Source: an uncultured Pelagibacteraceae bacterium (GTDB taxonomy: Bacteria; Pseudomonadota; Alphaproteobacteria; Pelagibacterales; Pelagibacteraceae). Taken from it: a DNA stretch of 64,000 nucleotides. The notes below the pieces were generated by a model, which saw only the letters and a program-made list of their open reading frames with translations, was not told where the DNA came from and did no database searches. The stretch is taken from NCBI GenBank assembly GCA_902569785.1, contig CACFVO010000001.1:1-64000 (forward strand). Direction: 5' to 3'. Shown here in pieces: positions 41,504 through 52,111 of this stretch (position 1 is its first letter; every line of letters begins with the position of its first letter). The position numbers and the translations under genes are program-made.

Positions 41504-42619
41504 ATGAGTTTTAAAGACAAAATCTTCAATAACCAGTCTCCTTGGGGATCACCTCCAGGAGGAGGAGGAGGAGGAGGTGCAAACGGGAACGGTTCAGGCA
41601 CGAGAAGAGAGCCTCCTAGTTTAGATGATCTCATAAAAAATTTTCAAAAAACAATAAATAAATTTTCAGGTGGTAAATCAGGTGGATCAAGACCTTTTAT
41701 ACTCGGCCTATTAATTCTCTTATTTCTCTACGTTGCAAGTGGTCTTTATAGAGTTTTGCCAGACGAACAAGGAGTAGTTCTAAGATTTGGTAAATACGTT
41801 CATACCACTCAACCAGGATTACATTATCATTTACCTTTACCTTTTGAACGTGTTTTAACTCCTAAAGTTACGAAGGTTAACAGAGTTGATGTTGGTTTCA
41901 GACCAGCTAGTGATAGCGGAAGAACATCTGGAGTAGGTAACGTTCCAGAAGAAAGTCTGATGTTAACCGGTGATGAAAATATTGTAGACATAAACTATTC
42001 AGTTTTTTGGGTAATAAAAGATGCTCAAAAGTTTTTATTTAATATTCAGAGTCCAGTAGAAACTGTGAAAGCCACTTCAGAAACAGCAATGAGAGAAGTA
42101 ATTGCGAAAAATGAAATTCAAACAATTTTAACCGAAGGTAGATCAAATATCGAAATAGAAGTTCAAGAAATTACTCAACAAATTTTAGATGAATATGAAT
42201 CTGGAATTCAAATTACACAAGTTCAAACACAGCAAGCTGACCCGCCTGCACAAGTAATTGATGCTTTTAGAGATGTACAAGCAGCTAGAGCAGATAGAGA
42301 AAGATCAAAAAATGAAGCAGAAGCTTATGCAAATGACGTTATACCTAGAGCTAGAGGTGAAGCTGAGCAAGTATTACAACAAGCTGAAGCTTATAAAAAA
42401 GAAGTTGTTGCGAAAGCCGAAGGTGAAGCAAGTAGATTTTTAGCTATATACAATGAATACAAAAATGCAAAACAAGTTACTCAAGAAAGAATGTATCTTG
42501 AAACAATGGAAAAAGTTCTTGCAGATATTGATAAAGTAATTATCGATAAAGAATCTGGATCAGGAGTTGTTCCTTATTTACCTTTACCAGAACTTAAAAA
42601 ATCAGGGAGCACTAATTAA
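41504..42619 (+). CDS. hflK: membrane protease modulator HflK
   Basis: 371 residues of the SPFH (stomatin/prohibitin) family. A Gly/Pro-rich cytoplasmic N-terminus (seven consecutive Gly at 19-25) precedes a transmembrane helix (FILGLLILLFLYVASGLY at about 65-82) and the SPFH domain (PDEQGVVLRFGKYVHTTQPG, ENIVDINYSVFW). A coiled-coil with RDVQAARADRERSKNEAEAYAND, ARGEAEQVLQQ and AEGEASRF follows. HflK and HflC form a large membrane cage around FtsH and control its proteolysis. The TAATG overlap with hflC suggests coupled translation. Confidence 0.95.
   Translation: MSFKDKIFNNQSPWGSPPGGGGGGGANGNGSGTRREPPSLDDLIKNFQKTINKFSGGKSGGSRPFILGLLILLFLYVASGLYRVLPDEQGVVLRFGKYVHTTQPGLHYHLPLPFERVLTPKVTKVNRVDVGFRPASDSGRTSGVGNVPEESLMLTGDENIVDINYSVFWVIKDAQKFLFNIQSPVETVKATSETAMREVIAKNEIQTILTEGRSNIEIEVQEITQQILDEYESGIQITQVQTQQADPPAQVIDAFRDVQAARADRERSKNEAEAYANDVIPRARGEAEQVLQQAEAYKKEVVAKAEGEASRFLAIYNEYKNAKQVTQERMYLETMEKVLADIDKVIIDKESGSGVVPYLPLPELKKSGSTN
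41558..41578 (+). repeat. GGA triplet microsatellite inside hflK
   Basis: Six consecutive GGA codons (41558-41575) and a GGT give a run of seven glycines near the HflK N-terminus. It is one of the few G-rich tracts in an otherwise AT-rich window. Confidence 0.9.
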
Positions 42620-43497
42620 TGAGACTAGGTAAAATTTTAATTCCAGCTGTTGTAATAATTGGGGTAGTTGTATTTCAATCTTTATTTATTGTACAAGAGA
42701 TAAGCCAAGCAATAGTCTTACAATTTGGTGATCCTAAAAAAATTATAACTAAAGCAGGATTAAATTTTAAATTACCATTTATTCAAAACGTAGTTTATTT
42801 GGATAAGAGAATTTTGAATTTAGACAGCGCACCTGAAGAAGTGATAGCTGCTGATCAAAAAAGATTAATTGTAGATGCAATAGCAAGATTTAAAATTGTA
42901 GACCCACTAAAATTTTATATTTCAGTTGGAAATGAAAGAGTTGCGAGATCAAGATTATCTACAATTATAAACTCAAGAATTAGAGGTGTATTAGGAAAAC
43001 AAGAGTTAGCGACTTTATTATCTACGGATAGAACAAAACAAATGTCGATTATTCAAAATGATGTGAACACTGAAGCAGAAAATTTTGGCATCCAAATTGT
43101 CGATGTAAGAATTAAAAGAGCTGATTTACCTCCAGCTAACAGTGAAGCAATTTATTCAAGAATGCAGACAGAGAGACAAAGAGAGGCGAAAGAATTTAGA
43201 GCTCAAGGAGCAGAGATAGCTCAAAAGATTAGATCTACAGCTGACAAAGATGTGACTGTAATTTTAGCCAATGCAAATAAAAAATCTGAAATCATGAAGG
43301 GTGAAGGAGATGGCCAAAGGAATAAAATTTTTGCTAATGCATTTGGAAGAGATCCCCAATTTTTTGCCTTTTATCGTGCAATGCAAGCTTATGAAAAAGC
43401 CTTAATAGGTGGAGAAACTTCTTTAGTTCTTTCTCCAGATAGTGATTTTTTCAAATTTTTTGGAAAATCAGCTTCTCCAGCTGTTAAAAAAAGATAA
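42619..43497 (+). CDS. hflC: membrane protease modulator HflC
   Basis: 292 residues. An N-terminal signal anchor (LIPAVVIIGVVVFQSLFIV) is followed by the SPFH domain (SQAIVLQFGDPKKIITKAGLNFKLPFIQNVVYLDKR) and VDAIARFKIVDP. A helical region follows with IVDVRIKRADLPPANSEAIYSRM, RQREAKEFRAQGAE, and VILANANKKSEIMKGEGDGQ. It ends with AYEKAL and LVLSPDSDFFKFF, typical of HflC. It works with HflK on FtsH. A DUF2065 gene follows after 12 bp. Confidence 0.96.
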   Translation: MRLGKILIPAVVIIGVVVFQSLFIVQEISQAIVLQFGDPKKIITKAGLNFKLPFIQNVVYLDKRILNLDSAPEEVIAADQKRLIVDAIARFKIVDPLKFYISVGNERVARSRLSTIINSRIRGVLGKQELATLLSTDRTKQMSIIQNDVNTEAENFGIQIVDVRIKRADLPPANSEAIYSRMQTERQREAKEFRAQGAEIAQKIRSTADKDVTVILANANKKSEIMKGEGDGQRNKIFANAFGRDPQFFAFYRAMQAYEKALIGGETSLVLSPDSDFFKFFGKSASPAVKKR

Positions 43498-43509
43498 TTT
43501 AATCAAATT

Positions 43510-43695
43510 GTGAACGAGTTAATTACTGCTATAGGATTACTCTTCTTTATAGAGGGTTTATTTATTGCCATTTTCCCGTCAAGAATCAAAAGTATGCTTG
43601 AATTAATCAAAAATACCCCAGAAAATAAATTAAGATCTTTCGGAGTTGTGTTTTTGATTATAGGTTTTTTTATAATTTGGTATATAAAAAATTAA
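43510..43695 (+). CDS. DUF2065 (YjeT-like) small membrane protein
   Basis: 61 residues with two transmembrane helices: LITAIGLLFFIEGLFIAIFP and LRSFGVVFLIIGFFIIWYI, separated by the family loop SRIKSMLELI. DUF2065 genes commonly follow hflC in proteobacteria, and this one sits between hflC and degP. The start is a GTG at 43510; no in-frame ATG is available at the N-terminus. The stop abuts the degP start. Its function is unknown; context suggests a link with the HflKC-FtsH system. Confidence 0.85.
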   Translation: MNELITAIGLLFFIEGLFIAIFPSRIKSMLELIKNTPENKLRSFGVVFLIIGFFIIWYIKN

Positions 43696-45108
43696 ATGAA
43701 AAATTTTAAAAAAATATTTACATATTTTCTATTTTTTTATTTTATTTTTAATATTGAAGGTAAAGCCAATTCTACTCCAGAATCATTTGCAGATTTAGCA
43801 GAGAAATTAATGCCATCTGTTGTTAATATTTCAACAACTCAAACTGTAAGAACAACATCAAACCAATTTCCTTTTCAATTCCCACCCGGTTCTCCATTTG
43901 AAGAGATGTTTAAAGATTTTCAAAGACCAACAGAGAGAAAAGCATCTTCTTTAGGTTCTGGTTTTATAATAAAAGAAAATGGAATGGTTATTACTAATAA
44001 TCATGTTATTGCAGGTGCAGATGATATTTTGGTTAAGGTAAATTCAAAAGAATATAAAGCTAAAGTTATCGGCGCAGATCCTTATATGGATATAGCAGTT
44101 TTAAAAATGGAAACAAAAGATAAATTTAAGCCCGTTGGATTTGGTAATTCCGATAAAGCAAGAGTTGGTGACTGGGTGGTTGCCATCGGAAATCCATTTG
44201 GATTAGGAGGAACTGTTACCTCAGGAATAATATCTGCTAGAAATAGAGATATTGGCATGACTCGTTACGATGATTTTATTCAAACAGATGCATCTATAAA
44301 TCAAGGAAACTCAGGGGGTCCACTTTTTAATTTAAAAGGAGAAGTTGTTGGAATTAACACAGCTATCATTGCGCCTGGACAATCGGGATCTATAGGAATT
44401 GGATTTGCTATCCCTTCTAATGCTGCTTCAAAAGTTATAGATCAATTAGTAAATTATGGAGAAACAAGAAGAGGGTGGTTGGGAGTAAGAATTCAAGAGG
44501 TTACCACAGAAATTGCTGAAGCAGTCGACCTTAAAAAAGCTGAAGGAGCTTTAGTTGCTAGCGTTGGAGAAAAAAGTCCAGCGGATAAAGCTGGAGTTAA
44601 AGCAGGAGATATTATTTTAAAGTTTGACGGAAAAAAGATTGACACGATGCGAGCTTTACCGAAGGTAGTCGCTAATACTGAAGTAGGAAAAAATGTCGAG
44701 GTTCAAATTTGGAGAAATAAAAGACTAATATCTAAAAAATTGAAATTAGGTAGGTTAGAGTCATCAGAGGAATTTAAAGAAAAGAAATCTAAACAAAAAA
44801 AAACTGAAGAATTTGAAATTGAAAAATTAAAGATTACTGTAAGAGATTTAAATAAAAAAGATATATCTTCTAGAAATTTGAAAATTAATAAAGGGGTAGT
44901 AATTACAGAAATTTCAAGTAAGAGTCCATTGAGTGGCCAATTAAATATTAATGATATAATCATTGAAGCAAAAAGAACTCCAATAACAAAGTCTTCAGAT
45001 TTAAAAGATTTAGTAGACAAAATCTTTAAGCAAGGCGATAAAAATCTACTTCTTTCAATAATTGATAACAATAATCGAAGAAGATATATTGGCGTAAAAT
45101 TAAATTAA
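43696..45108 (+). CDS. degP: periplasmic serine protease DegP/DegQ (HtrA family)
   Basis: 470 residues. A signal peptide (YFLFFYFIFNIEGKANS) precedes the trypsin-like domain with His in NNHVIAGADD, Asp in DPYMDIAVLKM, and Ser in QGNSGGPLFNL. Two PDZ domains follow: RRGWLGVRIQEV to KLGRL, and a second containing GVVITEISSKSPLSG. A Lys/Glu-rich linker joins them. The enzyme degrades or refolds misfolded envelope proteins. It lies downstream of hflKC, so the cluster groups membrane and periplasmic quality control. Confidence 0.95.
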   Translation: MKNFKKIFTYFLFFYFIFNIEGKANSTPESFADLAEKLMPSVVNISTTQTVRTTSNQFPFQFPPGSPFEEMFKDFQRPTERKASSLGSGFIIKENGMVITNNHVIAGADDILVKVNSKEYKAKVIGADPYMDIAVLKMETKDKFKPVGFGNSDKARVGDWVVAIGNPFGLGGTVTSGIISARNRDIGMTRYDDFIQTDASINQGNSGGPLFNLKGEVVGINTAIIAPGQSGSIGIGFAIPSNAASKVIDQLVNYGETRRGWLGVRIQEVTTEIAEAVDLKKAEGALVASVGEKSPADKAGVKAGDIILKFDGKKIDTMRALPKVVANTEVGKNVEVQIWRNKRLISKKLKLGRLESSEEFKEKKSKQKKTEEFEIEKLKITVRDLNKKDISSRNLKINKGVVITEISSKSPLSGQLNINDIIIEAKRTPITKSSDLKDLVDKIFKQGDKNLLLSIIDNNNRRRYIGVKLN

Positions 45109-45109
45109 A

Positions 45110-46027
45110 TTGTCAAAAAAAATAATTCTCTTAGCAGGGCCCACAGCTTCAGGAAAATCAAAATTGGCAATACAATTAGCTAAAAAATTAAACGGTGAAA
45201 TTATAAATGCTGATAGCATGCAAATATATAAAGAGTTTTCTGTTTTATCTTCTAGACCTCACAAAAAAGAAATAAAGAAAGTCAAACATCATTTGTATGG
45301 AGTTATTTCTGTAAAAAAATATTTTTCAGCTGGAGATTGGCTAAAGCGAGCTAAAAAAAAGATACATCAATGTCATCAAAATACTAAGATTCCAATAATA
45401 GTCGGTGGAACAGGTTTATATTTTAATACTATTACCAAAGGAATAAGCAAAATACCCAATATAGATATAAAAACTAGAAATAAAGTTAGAAATCTTTTTA
45501 AAAGATTGGGTTATAAAAATTTCTATGAAAAGCTATCCAATATTGATCCAAAAGTTAAAAATAGAATTTTACCCTCTGACTCTCAAAGAGCTCAGAGAGC
45601 CTATGAGGTTATTCTAAAAACAAAAAAATCTTTATTTGATTGGACTGCGAATACTAAGTCAGATTTCATTAATTTTGAAATTAAAAAAATTTTTATTGAT
45701 ATTCCTAGAGAGGAATTGTTGAAAAAGATCTCTGAAAGAACAGAGTCAATGTTTAAAAATAATTGCATTGAAGAAGTAAAAAAATTTAATTTACTTAAAC
45801 TAAATAAATCTCTTTCTTCCAATAAACTAATTGGTGTTCAAGAGATAAATGCCTATTTAAAGGGATCAATCACATTAAATCAATGTAAGGAGCTAACAAA
45901 TATTAAGACAAGGCAATATGCCAAGAGACAAAATACTTGGGCCCGAGGTCATATGAAGAACTGGAACAAGCTTTATTCTAAAGATTTTTCTATTCTTTTA
46001 AAAAAAACTTTAAAAGTCGTCAGCTAA
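45110..46027 (+). CDS. miaA: tRNA dimethylallyltransferase
   Basis: Adds a dimethylallyl group to A37 of tRNAs reading UNN codons. 305 residues: P-loop AGPTASGKS near residue 8, NADSMQIYKEFSVLSSRP, KVKHHLYGV, YFSAGDWLKRA, PIIVGGTGLYF, SQRAQRAYEV and TRQYAKRQNTWAR. The start is TTG 45110: an in-frame stop lies at 45101-45103, no ATG precedes the P-loop, and TTG gives MSKKIILLAGP. It starts 2 bp after degP. The stop lies 4 bp before the ilvB promoter. Confidence 0.94.
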   Translation: MSKKIILLAGPTASGKSKLAIQLAKKLNGEIINADSMQIYKEFSVLSSRPHKKEIKKVKHHLYGVISVKKYFSAGDWLKRAKKKIHQCHQNTKIPIIVGGTGLYFNTITKGISKIPNIDIKTRNKVRNLFKRLGYKNFYEKLSNIDPKVKNRILPSDSQRAQRAYEVILKTKKSLFDWTANTKSDFINFEIKKIFIDIPREELLKKISERTESMFKNNCIEEVKKFNLLKLNKSLSSNKLIGVQEINAYLKGSITLNQCKELTNIKTRQYAKRQNTWARGHMKNWNKLYSKDFSILLKKTLKVVS

Positions 46028-46030
46028 AAC

Positions 46031-46058
46031 TTGACGGGAAGTATTTCTAGGCTAGATT
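46031..46058 (+). promoter_or_regulatory. promoter of ilvB giving a probably leaderless transcript
   Basis: TTGACG at 46031-46036, a 16-bp spacer, and TAGATT at 46053-46058 lie just before the ilvB ATG at 46065. Transcription would start at or within a base or two of the ATG. No ribosome-binding sequence is present between the -10 and the start codon, and there is no room for a leader-peptide attenuator. Confidence 0.55.
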
Positions 46059-46064
46059 GTATCT

Positions 46065-47831
46065 ATGTCTAAATTAATTAGTGGAGCAGAAATAGTTTTT
46101 AAAGCACTCGAGGATCAAAAAGTGGAATATATTTTTGGTTACCCTGGTGGCGCTGTTCTTCCTATCTATGATGAACTTAAAAATCATAAATCGATTAAAC
46201 ATATTTTAGCTCGTCACGAGCAAGGAGCCGGTCATGCTGCTGAAGGCTACGCTAGATCAAGCGGCAAACCTGGAGTGCTACTTGTTACTTCTGGTCCAGG
46301 TGCAACTAATGCAGTGACTGCTTTAACAGATGCTTACATGGACTCTGTTCCGTTAGTTTGTATTTCTGGTCAAGTTCCAACTCATTTAATTGGAACGGAT
46401 GCATTTCAAGAATGTGACACAACAGGTATTACGAGACCGTGCACAAAACATAATTGGTTAGTGAAAGATGTAAATGATCTTTCTAGAGTTCTGCATTTAG
46501 CTTTTGAAGTTGCTACTACTGGAAGACCTGGTCCAGTTTTAGTTGATATTCCAAAAGATATACAATTTAAAAAAGGGAAATATAAATTTATAAAAAATAG
46601 CTTAAAGAAAAAACTTAATGGTAAAGCTATTCACAAGTTATCTAACAAAGAGTTAGATAAATTTATTGACCTGATGAAAAAATCATCTAAACCAATTTTT
46701 TATACGGGTGGCGGAGTTATAAATTCTGGTCCTGATGCCAGTAAATATTTAAGAGAGTTAGTCTCTTTAACAGGCTTTCCTATTACTTCGACTTTACAAG
46801 GACTGGGAGCATATCCTGGAGATGATCCTCAATTTTTAGGAATGTTGGGAATGCACGGAACTTTCGAAGCAAACAATGCAATGCATGATTGTGATTTGAT
46901 GATTAACATAGGAGCAAGATTTGATGACAGAATTACCGGAAAGGTTGATGAGTTTTCACCTAAGTCTAAAAAAATACATGTTGACATAGATCCTTCCTCA
47001 ATAGGAAAAAATATTAAGGTAGATTTAGCCGTAGTAAGTGATGTTTCAGAACTTTTAAAAAGTTTAATCAAAAGGTTTAAAGAAAAAAATAAAAACTTCT
47101 TAAATTCTAATAAACAAAAAACATCTAAATGGTGGGAACAGATCGATAAATGGAGAGAAAAAAAATCTTTAAATTTTATAAACAGCACAAAGATAATAAA
47201 ACCTCAGCATGCAGTTCAAAGACTTTATGAATTAACAAAAGATCAAGATACTTTTATTACTACTGAAGTTGGTCAACACCAAATGTGGGCAGCTCAGCAC
47301 TATAAATTTAATAAACCTAATCGATGGATGACATCTGGCGGATTAGGTACAATGGGTTATGGGCTTCCTGCGGCGATTGGAGTTCAAATAGCAAATCCAG
47401 GGAAATTAGTTATTGATATAGCAGGTGAAGCATCAGTTTTAATGACCATGCAAGAAATGTCTACAGCAGTTCAGTATAGATTACCGATAAAAATATTTAT
47501 CTTAAATAATGAATATATGGGTATGGTGAGACAATGGCAGGAACTTCTACATGAAAAAAACTACTCTGAAAGCTACACCGCAGCTCTTCCTGACTTTGTA
47601 AAGCTTGCCGAGTCCTATGGTTGTGTTGGTATTAGAGCTAAGACACCAGATGAATTAGATGAAAAGATAAAAGAAATGATTGAAGTTCAAAAGCCAGTAA
47701 TATTTGACTGTGTGGTTGATAAATCAGAAAATTGTTTTCCAATGATACCATCAGGAAAACCACATAATCAAATGATCTTAGGCCCAGAAGAAGATGAGGA
47801 AATTTCTGACGAAGGAAAGATATTAGTTTAA
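46065..47831 (+). CDS. ilvB: acetolactate synthase large (catalytic) subunit
   Basis: A thiamine diphosphate enzyme of 588 residues, first step of the valine/leucine/isoleucine pathway. Features: YIFGYPGGAVLPIYDEL, the catalytic Glu region LARHEQGAGHAAEGYARSSG, VTSGPGATNAVT, GQVPTHLIGTDAFQE, the FAD/central domain with GMLGMHG, the C-terminal GGLGTMGYGLPAAIG, and the TPP-binding AGEASVLMTMQE to LNNEYMGMVRQWQ. It is followed with a TAATG overlap by the regulatory subunit ilvN. It is probably translated from a leaderless message. Confidence 0.97.
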   Translation: MSKLISGAEIVFKALEDQKVEYIFGYPGGAVLPIYDELKNHKSIKHILARHEQGAGHAAEGYARSSGKPGVLLVTSGPGATNAVTALTDAYMDSVPLVCISGQVPTHLIGTDAFQECDTTGITRPCTKHNWLVKDVNDLSRVLHLAFEVATTGRPGPVLVDIPKDIQFKKGKYKFIKNSLKKKLNGKAIHKLSNKELDKFIDLMKKSSKPIFYTGGGVINSGPDASKYLRELVSLTGFPITSTLQGLGAYPGDDPQFLGMLGMHGTFEANNAMHDCDLMINIGARFDDRITGKVDEFSPKSKKIHVDIDPSSIGKNIKVDLAVVSDVSELLKSLIKRFKEKNKNFLNSNKQKTSKWWEQIDKWREKKSLNFINSTKIIKPQHAVQRLYELTKDQDTFITTEVGQHQMWAAQHYKFNKPNRWMTSGGLGTMGYGLPAAIGVQIANPGKLVIDIAGEASVLMTMQEMSTAVQYRLPIKIFILNNEYMGMVRQWQELLHEKNYSESYTAALPDFVKLAESYGCVGIRAKTPDELDEKIKEMIEVQKPVIFDCVVDKSENCFPMIPSGKPHNQMILGPEEDEEISDEGKILV

Positions 47832-48379
47832 TGGCAAAATCAAAATCAGCATATAGTGTCCCTGGTAAAATTGGTAAAACTGAACGTCATATATTTGTTG
47901 TCTGGGTTGATAATGAAGCAGGTGTACTTGCTAGAATAGCAGGTTTATTTTCTGGAAGGGGTTACAACATTGAGTCACTAGCAGTTGCTGAAGTAGATAA
48001 AAAGAAACATATATCAAGAATTACAATTGTAACAGAAGGAACACCACAAGTAATTGAGCAGATAAATTTACAGCTAAAGAAGCTCGTTCCCGTTCATAAA
48101 GTAGCTGACTTCAAACGCGGTGAAAAAGATATTTTATTTAGAGAGCTAGCGTTATTTAAAATGATAGCCAATTCAAAAAAACAAGAAAAAATAAAAAAAT
48201 TATGTAAAAAATTTAATCCAGTAATCCTGGATAAAACAAAAAAATCTTTTGTCATACAAGTTACTGCTCTTAGAGCTGAGATTGATAAATTAGCTCTTGA
48301 TTTAAAAAGATTTGGCCTTATAAGCACCTCTAGAACAGGGTCAGTAGCAATGACAAAAGGTGCAAAAATATTTAATTAG
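47831..48379 (+). CDS. ilvN: acetolactate synthase small (regulatory) subunit
   Basis: 182 residues with an N-terminal ACT domain, HIFVVWVDNEAGVLARIAGLFSGRGYNIESL, that binds valine for feedback inhibition, and a C-terminal ACT-like domain (RELALFKMI to VIQVTALRAEIDKLALDLKRFGL, ending in SRTGSVAM). The 20-residue N-terminal extension (KSKSAYSVPGKIGKTER) is typical of alphaproteobacterial IlvN/IlvH. It is coupled to ilvB, and ilvC starts 6 bp after its stop. Confidence 0.96.
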   Translation: MAKSKSAYSVPGKIGKTERHIFVVWVDNEAGVLARIAGLFSGRGYNIESLAVAEVDKKKHISRITIVTEGTPQVIEQINLQLKKLVPVHKVADFKRGEKDILFRELALFKMIANSKKQEKIKKLCKKFNPVILDKTKKSFVIQVTALRAEIDKLALDLKRFGLISTSRTGSVAMTKGAKIFN

Positions 48380-49405
<1,026 letters not shown>

Positions 49406-49446
49406 CCCAATCTGATCTAAAAATTAAAGTTATTTTGCATAAGTGT

Positions 49447-49474
49447 TTGCATATTCTCGTTTTAATTGTAATAT
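49447..49474 (+). promoter_or_regulatory. promoter of leuA with a very short leader
   Basis: TTGCAT at 49447-49452, a 16-bp spacer, and TAATAT at 49469-49474. The expected start is about 49481, only some 7 bases before the leuA ATG at 49488, and no Shine-Dalgarno sequence is present. No leucine-rich leader peptide or attenuator is visible. Confidence 0.5.
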
Positions 49475-49487
49475 GTGAATTCAGTAT

Positions 49488-51044
49488 ATGAGTGATAAAA
49501 ACAGAATAATAATTTTCGATACAACTATGCGTGATGGAGAACAGTCTCCTGGCGCATCAATGAGTTTAGAGGAAAAACTTCAAATCTCTAGAGTCTTTGA
49601 TGAACTTGGTGTCGATATAATTGAAGCAGGTTTCCCAATTGCATCTCCAGGAGATTTTGAAGCAGTAACAGAAATTAGCAAGACATTAAAAAAATCAATC
49701 CCTGCAGGATTAGCAAGAGCTACTAAAAAAGATATTGATGCTTGTCACGAAGCTCTTAAGCATGCGAAAAATTTTAGAATTCATACATTTATTTCAACTA
49801 GTCCGCTTCATATGAAGCATAAATTAAATAAATCTCCTGAAGAAGTATTAGAAGCTATAAAAGAAAGTGTTTCGTATGCAAGAAAGTTTACAGATGATGT
49901 AGAGTGGTCATGCGAAGACGGAACAAGAACAGATATGGATTATATGTGCAAGACTGTTGAACTTGCTATAAAGTCTGGCGCAAAGACAATAAACATACCT
50001 GATACAGTAGGTTATACCGTTCCCTCAGAATTTAAAAAAATTATAGAAACACTAATAAATAAAGTTCCTAATATAGATAAAGCCGTTCTTTCTACACATT
50101 GCCATAATGATTTAGGTTTAGCAGTAGCTAATTCATTAGCTGGAGTAATGGCTGGAGCAAGACAGATAGAATGTACAATTAATGGTATTGGGGAAAGAGC
50201 AGGAAACGCAGCTTTAGAGGAAGTAGTTATGGCTATGAGAACGAGACATGACTTAATGCCATACACAACAAATATTAATACTAAACTTTTAAGCAAAGCA
50301 TCAAAAGTTGTTTCAAACGCAACTGGTTTTCCAGTTCAATTTAACAAAGCGGTGGTTGGAAAAAATGCTTTTGCTCATGAGTCTGGAATTCATCAAGATG
50401 GAATGCTTAAAAATCGAAACACTTATGAAATCATGACACCAGAGAGTGTTGGAGTTCATAAAACTTCTTTGGTGATGGGAAAACATTCAGGGCGTCATGC
50501 ATTTAAAGATAAATTAAACGATCTTGGTTATGTGGGAGTAACAGATGATGTTATTCAGACTGCCTTTGGAAAATTTAAAGTTTTAGCTGACAAAAAAAAA
50601 CATATTTATGATGAAGATATTGCAGCTATTGTAGACGATAGCTTAGTAACAGAGGATAACGAAATTAAATTAAAGTCTTTAAAAGTTTTTGCTGGTACCG
50701 GAGAACCGCAAAAAGCAGAAATGACCTTGGAAGTATTTGGAGAAGTAAAAAAAGCATCTGAAACAGGAGACGGGCCTGTTGATGCCATATTTAAATGTAT
50801 TAAAAAACTTTATCCGCATGAAGTAAAACTTTTATTGTATAATGTTCATGCAGTTACCGAAGGAACAGATGCTCAAGCAACTGTAAGTGTTAGAATAGAA
50901 GAAAAAGGCAAAACTACAGTAGGTCAAGCAGCTGATACAGATACATTAGTAGCTTCTGCTAACGCATATTTAAGTGCATTAAATAAATTAATAATAAAAA
51001 GAGAAAAAACTGCGCCAGACTCAAGTTTGAGCGCTCAAATATAA
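49488..51044 (+). CDS. leuA: 2-isopropylmalate synthase
   Basis: First step of leucine synthesis. 518 residues: IIFDTTMRDGEQSPGASMS at the N-terminus with the metal-binding Asp, EAGFPIASPGDFEAV, HTFISTSPLHMKHKL, NIPDTVGYTVPSEF, STHCHNDLGLAVANSLAGV, GIGERAGNAALEEVVMA, HESGIHQDGMLKN and KHSGRHAF. A C-terminal leucine-binding regulatory domain starts at about 390. The length fits the bacterial form. It has its own promoter, apart from ilvBNC. Confidence 0.98.
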   Translation: MSDKNRIIIFDTTMRDGEQSPGASMSLEEKLQISRVFDELGVDIIEAGFPIASPGDFEAVTEISKTLKKSIPAGLARATKKDIDACHEALKHAKNFRIHTFISTSPLHMKHKLNKSPEEVLEAIKESVSYARKFTDDVEWSCEDGTRTDMDYMCKTVELAIKSGAKTINIPDTVGYTVPSEFKKIIETLINKVPNIDKAVLSTHCHNDLGLAVANSLAGVMAGARQIECTINGIGERAGNAALEEVVMAMRTRHDLMPYTTNINTKLLSKASKVVSNATGFPVQFNKAVVGKNAFAHESGIHQDGMLKNRNTYEIMTPESVGVHKTSLVMGKHSGRHAFKDKLNDLGYVGVTDDVIQTAFGKFKVLADKKKHIYDEDIAAIVDDSLVTEDNEIKLKSLKVFAGTGEPQKAEMTLEVFGEVKKASETGDGPVDAIFKCIKKLYPHEVKLLLYNVHAVTEGTDAQATVSVRIEEKGKTTVGQAADTDTLVASANAYLSALNKLIIKREKTAPDSSLSAQI

Positions 51045-52094
<1,050 letters not shown>

Positions 52095-52111
52095 TTTATC
52101 TAAAAAGATAA

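Noticed and set aside
46028..46064. Leader-peptide attenuator or riboswitch for the ilv operon
   Set aside because: Only 37 bp separate miaA and ilvB, and they are occupied by the promoter.
50012..50788. Minus-strand frames inside leuA
   Set aside because: They are shadows of a well conserved coding sequence with no start signals.
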